A DNA stretch of 7,162 bases, from the NCBI GenBank assembly GCA_030640045.1, contig DAOWKF010000085.1, positions 1 through 7,162 of the forward strand. Reading direction: 5' to 3'. The notes under the pieces are model-generated. The model searched no databases, was not told where the DNA came from, and saw only the letters and a list, made by a program, of their open reading frames with translations. Below are positions 1 to 6,728 of this stretch, in pieces; the stretch's first letter is position 1; each line of letters begins with the position of its first letter. The translations under genes were made by a program, and so were the position numbers. The DNA comes from Candidatus Omnitrophota bacterium. GTDB lineage: Bacteria > NPL-UPA2 > BS750m-G34.

Positions 1-210
1 GCCCTTTTTGTCCGACCGGGTGATGCAGAGGACCTCGCCGTCGCAATTAAAAAACTCCTTAAAAATGAATCTCTGGCTCAGGAATTAGCTGATAATGCAT
101 ATATTCTTTCAAAAGAGTATTCCTGGAAAAAGAGGGCCGAACATATCATTAATTTTTTAAAAATGGGGAGTGTGGAACCTGCCCGTAAGGGTGCTGTCCC
201 AAATTTTTAA
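1..210 (+). CDS. GT4-family glycosyltransferase, C-terminal fragment (5' end outside window)
   Basis: Frame 1 is open from the window edge to a TAA at 208-210, giving 69 residues with no start in view. The first residues (LFVRPGDAEDLAVAIKKLL) match the end of the nucleotide-sugar-binding lobe of GT4/GT-B glycosyltransferases, where a P-G-D/N step precedes the 'LA.AI..LL' helix. Then come the usual last helix, with an 'A..L...ys W...a..i..fl' pattern, and a short basic tail. The likely role is transfer of a sugar from a nucleotide-sugar donor during envelope glycan synthesis on the cytoplasmic side; donor and acceptor cannot be told from this piece. The next glycosyltransferase starts on the very next base in the same frame, so the two are almost certainly co-transcribed and translationally coupled. 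The family call is fairly safe; a specific enzyme name is not possible. Confidence 0.8.
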   Translation, partial: ALFVRPGDAEDLAVAIKKLLKNESLAQELADNAYILSKEYSWKKRAEHIINFLKMGSVEPARKGAVPNF

Positions 211-1278
211 ATGAGAGTAGCTGTTATCAGGCGCTGTATACATCATCACGGAGGGGTAGAAGGTTACGCCCTTAAATTAATCCACGGCCTTAAGAAAAGG
301 GGGATTGATGTGGCGGTCTTGGCAGAGGAATACGTGCCCCGTACCGAAATTAATTTTTTTTTTATTAAACCCTCTACCCCTTTTATACCCGCACCTATTT
401 TCTTCAACCGTTCTTGCCAAAAGATACTGGCGAAAGAGAAATTTGACATTGTTCATAGTCTTGAGCGGACATGGCCCCAGGACATATACCGCGCTGGTGA
501 AGGATGCCACGCTGAGTTTATGAAGACCCTCTCCCTGAAAGACCGGCTAAATCCCAAACATCTTCTTACACTTTATGCAGAGAAAAAGGCGTTTTCATCT
601 TCACAATATATTATGGCCAATTCCAATAAGGTGAAGAAGGAAATCATAACTCATTACAATATCCCGGAAGAGCGTATTGTAACTATATATACCGGTGTTG
701 ACATAGATAGGTTTAATCCGCAAAAAACAGGGACAGTCCCCTCTTTTGTAACCATCCTTTTTATCGGTTCCGGATTTAAGCGCAAGGGCCTTAAACTTCT
801 CATCAAGGCCTTAGCCCGGGTAAATTTTTCTTTTAAACTGCTAATTGCCGGCAAAGGGAAGGTTGCCCCTTATCTCAACCTTGCAACTTCTCTGGGACTT
901 AAGGATAAAATTAAATTTTTCGGTCTGGTTAAAGACATAGATTCTCTCTACGCCGGAGCTGACCTCCTGATCTTGCCGTCTCTCTACGAGCCCTGCAGTA
1001 ATGTGTGCCTTGAGTCAATGGCCTCTGGCGTCTCTATACTTACTACCAGATGTAATGGCGTCTCCGAGATATTGGAAGATGGGCTAAAAGAGCTTATAAT
1101 AGAGGACCCGTTTGATATAGAAGAGATGGCTCGCAAAATTATGGCCATTACCTCTAAAAATACGAGAGAATCACTTTCTCCAAAGGTGCACGAACTCGCC
1201 CAAAAATTTTCCTTTTCATCGCACCTTGAAGAAGTTTTAAAATTATATGAACGGGTTATGAAAAATAGGGATAATTAA
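211..1278 (+). CDS. GT4 glycosyltransferase, WaaG (LPS core glucosyltransferase I)-like
   Basis: This is a complete 355-residue GT-B-fold enzyme, about the length of E. coli WaaG. It probably transfers a sugar onto a growing LPS-core or similar glycolipid at the cytoplasmic face. The N-terminal acceptor lobe has the Gly-Gly loop after the first strand (HHHGGVEGY, residues 11-19). The donor lobe begins near residue 180 with a GSGFKRKG loop (186-193) carrying the basic residues expected near the donor diphosphate. The GT4 EX7E signature is intact, at E260 and E268 in EPCSNVCLE, followed by 'GVSILTTRCNGVSEIL'. Residues 90-110 (gEGCHAEF-type segment) and the 'KRKG' loop resemble WaaG more than generic GT4 enzymes, but the acceptor sugar is not identifiable. 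ATG 211 is chosen because the first beta strand starts there and it abuts the upstream TAA. No good Shine-Dalgarno lies at normal spacing, so initiation probably depends on coupling. A run of ten T (354-363) lies within codons 48-51. Confidence 0.88.
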   Translation: MRVAVIRRCIHHHGGVEGYALKLIHGLKKRGIDVAVLAEEYVPRTEINFFFIKPSTPFIPAPIFFNRSCQKILAKEKFDIVHSLERTWPQDIYRAGEGCHAEFMKTLSLKDRLNPKHLLTLYAEKKAFSSSQYIMANSNKVKKEIITHYNIPEERIVTIYTGVDIDRFNPQKTGTVPSFVTILFIGSGFKRKGLKLLIKALARVNFSFKLLIAGKGKVAPYLNLATSLGLKDKIKFFGLVKDIDSLYAGADLLILPSLYEPCSNVCLESMASGVSILTTRCNGVSEILEDGLKELIIEDPFDIEEMARKIMAITSKNTRESLSPKVHELAQKFSFSSHLEEVLKLYERVMKNRDN

Positions 1279-1294
1279 ATGCTATCCTTATTTA

Positions 1295-3793
1295 ATGAAA
1301 AACTTAATCCATAGAGAAGAGCGAGAACTCTTCTTACTCCTTGGTATATTTTTAATCATTATATCCGCTACCAATACCCTTGTCCAGATATCCGGGGATG
1401 CCCTCTTTATTTCCAATATCGGTATAACGAGACTTCCTTTCATGTATATAGTTTCAGCCCTTGTATTGGCTGTAATGGCTATAGTAGTTATACCGGTCAT
1501 CGATAGAATCCATAGGATAAAGATATACAATATAACTGCAGGGCTTTTGGCCATGCTATTATTATCCTGCTGGGGGCTTGTACTTCTCAAGATCAACTGG
1601 ACATATTACCTCATATATGTTGTTACATATATTCTGGAGGCATTTCTCTTTCTGGAATTCTGGCTGATTGCAGGTGACATCTGTCATACCAGACAGGCCA
1701 AGAGGATATTCCCAATCATCCTTGGCGGAAGTCTTATTGCGGGAGCCGGTACCGCATTTCTCACAAAGTTTCTCGCCCCTGTCCTTCCTATTAGAAATCT
1801 CCTGTTTATTTCAGGCCTCCTCTGCCTGATTACTGTCCCTTTAAGCCGGCGCCTTTCAAGGTTTTTCGAACCCAGAGGGGACTGTCAGCAAAAAATAGGC
1901 AAATTTTTTAAAGAAATATCCATCTTAAATCGCCTCTCTCTGGATCTAAAGATTATCTGGCAGTCAAAACTCGTAAAGCTTCTCTCTCTTTCTTTCATAT
2001 TGTACACAGTGCTCAGTTTTATCCTTGAATATAAATTTAATCAGGCAGCCAGCCTCTATTTTACTGTTAACGGCAAAGTAGTTACAGAGAGATTGGCTGG
2101 ATTCTACGGCCTTATAAAGGGATGGATTGTCATAGGTGCAATTTGTCTGCAATTTTTTTTCTGCCGCCGCATTATTAATCGGGCGGGTGTATGCAATACA
2201 TATATCCTGATGCCGTTTGTATTTCTCCTTGGATTTTTCGGAATTTACCTGGCTAAGATTTTTCAGGGAGCAGCCCTATATCTATTTTTCTATGCGGGAA
2301 CATCTGCCAGATTCAGTCATAAAGCCGTGGCAGGCTCCCTATATCGTTCCTCGGGTGAGCTCCTCTACAATGCCATACCCACTGAGAAAAGGGGCAGGGT
2401 CAGGGCTTTTCACAGCGCTTTGGTAGAGCCCATGGGCATAGCATTAGCCGGAGGAGTGATTATGCTTGCCTGCCGGTTTTCATTACCCCTGGCAATAGTT
2501 TTTAGTTTTATATACATCATCATAGTTGGAATAGGCCTAAAGAAGAATTACCTCTCCAGCATTATAGAGATGCTAAAGGAGAAGAGCGGCAGACTCTGGG
2601 AGACAATGTCCGGGACATTTGGACAGTATGGGACAAGAGAGATATTGGGCCTGCTCCAGAATTCCCTGAAAGATAGCGACCCTGATATTCGCACCTTTGC
2701 TTATGAAATAATCAGCCAGACAAGGGATAAAGACACAAAGTCGCTATTTGAGTCTGCGCTAACTGAAAATTTTTTTACTATTAAAAGGATTGCAATTAAG
2801 GCCCTGGGAGATATTGGCGATAAAGACACCATTAATCTAATTGAGCCATTTCTAAATGATAAAGATTTTAGAATAAGGGCACAGGCCATATCCACTACGT
2901 GGCTCCTGGGTGGAGAAAAAGAGAAACTAAAAATCCGGGAAAATGTAAATTATCTCCTGAAGCTTTTTGAGAGAAGAGATAATCGTTTAAGCAATCTCAT
3001 AAGCAGCACCCTATCAGATATGGGGGAGATAGCTCTGGATTCCATCAAGGAATTTCTGCCCGGTTCAGATATATATTCCTGCTATTTTCTTTTTAAGGCA
3101 TTAGAGGGAATGACCAGGCAGGGAGTTAATGTAGAAGGGCGAAGTCCTGACTGGCGGAGCCGTATCGAAGGGATCAGAAGGGAGGAGATTATAGAAGTAA
3201 TCTCCCGTCTCGTCAAGCAGTGCTATTACCATCTCTATGTCATTGAGAAATTTGCATCATTTCCAATGGCAACCCTTCTTCTCAAAGACGCCCTCCTTGA
3301 AGAAAACAGAAAAGTAGAGTTCAATGTAATTTGCGGACTGAAGCTCCTGGATAAAAATTCTGAGAGGATGAATATAATCTCAAAAAATTTAAGACATCCT
3401 GATGCCTTTATCAGGTCAAATGCAATTGAGGCATTAGAACATATTGGCGAGCCTGAAATTGCCTCTCCCCTTATAGCGCTTCTGGAGAATAAAACGGAAT
3501 TTGATTTCCCGGACGTGGATATATCCGGGGTATTGGAGACCTTTATTAAATCGAAACATAAGTGGCTATGCGCCAGTGCCATTTTCACCATAGGTGAACT
3601 AAAACTTACTAAATTTAAAGACAGGCTCTTGCATCTTCTAAAAGATAAAGACTCTCTCATTAGGGCCAATAGCCTGGAGGCCTTGTTAAAGATGGGACAT
3701 AGATTTTCTCCTGACCTGCTCCAGTCCCTGAAAAACGACCCCAGCGCTTTAGTGAAAAAATATATAGACATCTATAAGGTGTCAAGGAGGTAA
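1295..3793 (+). CDS. NTT/ATP-ADP translocase-like membrane transporter fused to C-terminal HEAT repeats
   Basis: The protein has 832 residues. Residues 1-420 are very hydrophobic, with about 11-12 membrane segments (for example near 12-33, 47-69, 77-98, 102-126, 140-164, 167-184, 226-248, 266-289, 299-335 and 375-415). Two stretches recall the NTT (ATP:ADP antiporter, MFS-related) family. One is E121-F122-W123 followed by G127-D128 and the QAKRIFP segment (134-140) leading into a Gly-rich helix. The other is the ELLYNAIPTEKRGRVRAF segment (355-372), the counterpart of 'KE..Y.PL....R.KAKA.iD' in NTTs. From about R448 to the end the protein is soluble and built of paired helices ending in HEAT signatures (A.. 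AL..iGd; L...L.D.d..IR..A), most clearly at 448-530, 705-740 and 775-820. NTT-like proteins with HEAT repeats occur in free-living bacteria; their substrates are mostly unknown, so nucleotide transport here is inference. The start is the first ATG in frame, but it has no visible Shine-Dalgarno. It lies 16 bases after the GT4 gene and 1 base before the next gene. Confidence 0.78.
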   Translation: MKNLIHREERELFLLLGIFLIIISATNTLVQISGDALFISNIGITRLPFMYIVSALVLAVMAIVVIPVIDRIHRIKIYNITAGLLAMLLLSCWGLVLLKINWTYYLIYVVTYILEAFLFLEFWLIAGDICHTRQAKRIFPIILGGSLIAGAGTAFLTKFLAPVLPIRNLLFISGLLCLITVPLSRRLSRFFEPRGDCQQKIGKFFKEISILNRLSLDLKIIWQSKLVKLLSLSFILYTVLSFILEYKFNQAASLYFTVNGKVVTERLAGFYGLIKGWIVIGAICLQFFFCRRIINRAGVCNTYILMPFVFLLGFFGIYLAKIFQGAALYLFFYAGTSARFSHKAVAGSLYRSSGELLYNAIPTEKRGRVRAFHSALVEPMGIALAGGVIMLACRFSLPLAIVFSFIYIIIVGIGLKKNYLSSIIEMLKEKSGRLWETMSGTFGQYGTREILGLLQNSLKDSDPDIRTFAYEIISQTRDKDTKSLFESALTENFFTIKRIAIKALGDIGDKDTINLIEPFLNDKDFRIRAQAISTTWLLGGEKEKLKIRENVNYLLKLFERRDNRLSNLISSTLSDMGEIALDSIKEFLPGSDIYSCYFLFKALEGMTRQGVNVEGRSPDWRSRIEGIRREEIIEVISRLVKQCYYHLYVIEKFASFPMATLLLKDALLEENRKVEFNVICGLKLLDKNSERMNIISKNLRHPDAFIRSNAIEALEHIGEPEIASPLIALLENKTEFDFPDVDISGVLETFIKSKHKWLCASAIFTIGELKLTKFKDRLLHLLKDKDSLIRANSLEALLKMGHRFSPDLLQSLKNDPSALVKKYIDIYKVSRR
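3784..3790 (+). promoter_or_regulatory. Strong ribosome binding site at end of the transporter gene
   Basis: AAGGAGG lies four bases before ATG 3795, inside the last codons of the transporter-HEAT gene, whose TAA follows directly at 3791-3793. It fixes the start of the downstream DUF2252-hydrolase gene and is the only near-perfect Shine-Dalgarno seen in the window. Its position suggests the exported protein is translated efficiently and coupled to the transporter. Confidence 0.85.
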
Positions 3794-3794
3794 A

Positions 3795-6680
3795 ATGAAA
3801 ACAAAATATTTATTATTGGTACTTGTTTCTTTCATGCTTATGGCAGGTTTTATGCCTGCTATGCTGGAGGGGAAGACAGATGTAGAAGAAAAGAGGGAAA
3901 GGATGCTCAGAGACGCCTTTTCTTTTTTTAGAGGAGACATCAAATCATTTTATGACTATGCCTTACGTCATAAACCATCTCTAAAGGAAGTGCCTGTTGT
4001 CCAATTACATGGAGATCCCCATATTGAAAATCTTGGACTCTGGTGGACTGAAGAAGAGGGAATAAAATTTGGTCTAATAGATTTTGAGGAGACAAGGAAA
4101 GGTCCGTTTTATCTGGATCTCGAAAGATTTGCCATAGGCCTTATCCTTGTAAGCCACATGAGGGGTATTAATAAAGAGCAAAAAATAATCACTACCTTAT
4201 TTAAAAGCTATAACGAAGAATATTCCTCGCCCCTCACCCTTTCTTCTCCTATTGTAAAAAAAATCTGGCAGAGGGGAGAAAAAAATAAGCGCTTAGACTT
4301 GCTTAATGGATATGGAAAGACTTCCCTTAATGAAAATGGGCATAGGAAATTTAAAACCAGTCTTGACCTTATCCATCTTGATATATCCAGGATACAGCCT
4401 GCAGTAGATATCTATTTAAAATCCCTTCCTCCTGAATATCAAAAGAAAGCAGAATTTTACGAGATTAAAGACGCTGTCCAGGTCAAGAGGGCAGGCCTGG
4501 GGAGTCTGGGCAATCTAAAATATCGTCTTCTTGTTGAAGGTCCTTCCGAATCTCAGGATGATGACTATATCCTGGAATTGAGAGAGGCTAAAACTCCGGC
4601 CCTGCGCATCTTTAATGCCCGGGAACTAATTCAGGGACTAACTTCTCCTTTTTTGGGGGTTACCCGATTTGAGGGTAGAGATTTTTTAGTGGATGAGGTC
4701 CATCCCTGTTATAGCACGATGGAAATAAAAGACCTTAAAAACCTTAAGGATTTTTTAGAAATAGCGAGAGTTGGCGGACAGATTCTGGCAGAGGCCCATT
4801 CCAAAACCATACCACAGCATAAAATAGATTCAGGCATTTTTGCTCAGATAGAAGATGTCATCCTGGACTATAGTTATATCTCTGAGCTTAAGACTTTATC
4901 CGATAAACTTCATTTTGCCAGGGATAGATGGATGAATTCACTTGAAGATAAATATATTGAAAAGGCCCTTGAGACCGGTTATAAAGACATGCAGGAATAC
5001 TGCCGGGAATATCTTAAGAAAAATAAAAAATTCAGGATAGAAAAAATGGGGGAGATAGCCGCAGAAGTACGATATCCGTATGAGGTCTATTATAATGACC
5101 TCTATATAGAGGCCAATAAACTGAAAGAACAGCTTTTTAATATAACTACGCCTGGCACCATAGCCAATTCCTATTATGTGCGCCCTTCAGGAAAAAACCT
5201 TGTCAATCTCAAGGCCCTTTTTGACAGGATCTACAAATATTATATCGGTAAGTCCTATTCCTGGACCCGCTATTTCAATAAATACCTTTTTCAAAAATCA
5301 CGCCTGGAACACTATCTTAAAGAATGGAATTATTGGGATGAACAATATCAATTGTCCAATACTCCGCATAACAGGAAAATGGCGGAGTTCTGTTATAAGC
5401 GGTTAAAAACAGAATGCAGGACCAATAATCTCCCTCTGGCAGGAGAGGTAAATGCATTTTATATATCTAAAAATTTTGATGGCTATTATGATAAGCTTTT
5501 GCGCCGGGAAAAATTAAATAAGGCCCGCCGGGAAAAGGGGTATAAGAAAGAAGTCGTTGTCCTTATCCATGGGCTGGGAGAGGACCGAGCTTCATGGAAG
5601 GAGCTGCCTCTTCTCTTAGCTAACGAAGACACAGTTAATCCTGATTTAAAAAAATATTTTAAGGTATATTTATTCCGTTTTGATACTATTGAGGATTCCA
5701 AGAGTGTTGTTAATTTTACCGGAGAATTTTCTGGTTTTATCCGGGAGGTACAGAAAAGAGAAGAGATAGAGAAGGTAAATATTATTGCCCACAGCCTCGG
5801 AGGAGTAATAACACTGAAATATCTTACCCGGAATACCAGCCCTGGTTTTGAACGCAATAATATAAAACGGTTCATCGGTATAGCGCCTTCCTTATCCGGC
5901 AGTAAAGTAGCCAATGCAGTTGTTGCAATATTTAAAAAACCAGAGGCCTGGTTTGAGGAAAGTGTGAAGGCCCTCGATACCGGGGATGTCCCGAATAAAG
6001 GGGATATCCAGGTTGAGGAAAATCAGATTGGTAGTAGTGTAAACCTTGATTCATTCAGGAGGATTAATATGGAGAGGTCTCTTGACCCTGTTAAGACCTT
6101 GACTATTATCGGTATCCCTCCCAGAAAAACATCCGGCGGCAAAAAAACTTTCGGCATAAGTGAGGACGACGGCCTTGTCCGCGTATATAGTGCAAATCTC
6201 AACCACAACTACTTTAAAGACAATGAGGCCGGAGAAAACATTGGCTATCAAAAAGCCAGAGTGCGCTATATCCCCCTGGGACACTTTGAACTGGTGGAGA
6301 TTACTTCAAGGCATCATCCTACTTATAAATATATTGTTTCTTTTTTAAATGACAAATTAGTTCCACAGGAGAATGAAAAAGGGTTTACTATAAAGACATT
6401 TGGGATAGTATTGAGGGTTATCCCTACCACACCTTCTCTTGAAGTAGAATTAGTAAAAGACGCCCCGGAATTTTCCAGAGATATAGTTATGCAGGAAAAA
6501 CTCTGGAATAAAAAGACTGGCGCCTATTTTGAGCATGGGTCTTTTATGAATAAGGATTTAAAAAAAGGTATGGTAGTCTATCGCCTCAAGTCGCCGGGGT
6601 ATAAGACAAGGACCGTCTCTATTCCAGTAACCCGCGGTCAGCTCACCTACGCCCCTCACCTGACGTTAAAAAGAGAGTAA
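3795..6680 (+). CDS. Exported DUF2252 (kinase-like) - alpha/beta hydrolase fusion protein
   Basis: The protein has 961 residues. Residues 1-26 form a Sec-type signal peptide (basic MKTK, hydrophobic core, cleavage near MPA or LEG; no lipobox Cys), so the body should be periplasmic or outside the cell. Residues 35-370 match DUF2252: SFFRGD (43-48), HGDPHIEN (72-79), DFEETRKGPF...DLER (96-111), GLGSLGN (234-240), ELREAK (261-266) and AEAH (332-335). HGDxHxxN and DFE resemble the catalytic and metal-binding loops of aminoglycoside-phosphotransferase-like kinases; activity is unproven. Residues 370-580 are Lys/Glu/Tyr-rich, mostly helical, and not recognised. Residues 587-850 are an alpha/beta hydrolase of lipase/PGAP1-like type: oxyanion region HGLG (592-595), nucleophile elbow AHSLGG with S667, and probable acid D791 or D792 (EDDGLV) and base H830 (GHFEL). 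The last 90 residues are a small beta-rich domain, perhaps PEGA-like. A strong ribosome binding site supports this start. The substrate is unknown; a glycolipid or lipid ester is a guess from the LPS-gene setting. Confidence 0.85.
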   Translation: MKTKYLLLVLVSFMLMAGFMPAMLEGKTDVEEKRERMLRDAFSFFRGDIKSFYDYALRHKPSLKEVPVVQLHGDPHIENLGLWWTEEEGIKFGLIDFEETRKGPFYLDLERFAIGLILVSHMRGINKEQKIITTLFKSYNEEYSSPLTLSSPIVKKIWQRGEKNKRLDLLNGYGKTSLNENGHRKFKTSLDLIHLDISRIQPAVDIYLKSLPPEYQKKAEFYEIKDAVQVKRAGLGSLGNLKYRLLVEGPSESQDDDYILELREAKTPALRIFNARELIQGLTSPFLGVTRFEGRDFLVDEVHPCYSTMEIKDLKNLKDFLEIARVGGQILAEAHSKTIPQHKIDSGIFAQIEDVILDYSYISELKTLSDKLHFARDRWMNSLEDKYIEKALETGYKDMQEYCREYLKKNKKFRIEKMGEIAAEVRYPYEVYYNDLYIEANKLKEQLFNITTPGTIANSYYVRPSGKNLVNLKALFDRIYKYYIGKSYSWTRYFNKYLFQKSRLEHYLKEWNYWDEQYQLSNTPHNRKMAEFCYKRLKTECRTNNLPLAGEVNAFYISKNFDGYYDKLLRREKLNKARREKGYKKEVVVLIHGLGEDRASWKELPLLLANEDTVNPDLKKYFKVYLFRFDTIEDSKSVVNFTGEFSGFIREVQKREEIEKVNIIAHSLGGVITLKYLTRNTSPGFERNNIKRFIGIAPSLSGSKVANAVVAIFKKPEAWFEESVKALDTGDVPNKGDIQVEENQIGSSVNLDSFRRINMERSLDPVKTLTIIGIPPRKTSGGKKTFGISEDDGLVRVYSANLNHNYFKDNEAGENIGYQKARVRYIPLGHFELVEITSRHHPTYKYIVSFLNDKLVPQENEKGFTIKTFGIVLRVIPTTPSLEVELVKDAPEFSRDIVMQEKLWNKKTGAYFEHGSFMNKDLKKGMVVYRLKSPGYKTRTVSIPVTRGQLTYAPHLTLKRE

Positions 6681-6692
6681 GACAAAAAATCT

Positions 6693-6720
6693 TTGCTAAT
6701 AGGAAAAATCGAGATATAAT
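6693..6720 (+). promoter_or_regulatory. Putative sigma70-type promoter upstream of the GT9 gene
   Basis: TTGCTA (6693-6698, four of six matches to the -35 consensus) is followed after 16 bases by a perfect TATAAT (6715-6720). The pair sits in the only sizeable intergenic gap in the window (6681-6728). The predicted transcript start is around 6726-6728, within about three bases of ATG 6729, so the mRNA would be almost leaderless. This fits the absence of a Shine-Dalgarno before that ATG. AT-rich spacers yield such matches by chance, so this is a prediction only. Confidence 0.45.
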
Positions 6721-6728
6721 AAATATCT

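Noticed and set aside
731..741. Short palindrome GGGACAGTCCC
   Set aside because: Five-base arms with a one-base centre inside a conserved coding region fit chance; there is no second copy or operator context.
1288..1596. 102-codon hydrophobic open frame on the minus strand
   Set aside because: Its hydrophobicity comes from being opposite transmembrane-segment codons of the transporter. It shows no independent start signals.
3235..3771. 178-codon open frame on the minus strand
   Set aside because: It lies entirely opposite the HEAT half of the transporter gene. Its Ser/Leu/Phe-rich translation mirrors the sense codons, and no ribosome binding site or family motif is visible.
5486..5914. 142-codon open frame on the minus strand
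   Set aside because: It is antisense to the conserved hydrolase core, including the S667 elbow, and its product shows no recognisable features.
6681..6728. Rho-independent terminator after the DUF2252-hydrolase gene
   Set aside because: There is no GC-rich inverted repeat followed by a T run. The stretch is AT-rich and better explained by the promoter-like elements.
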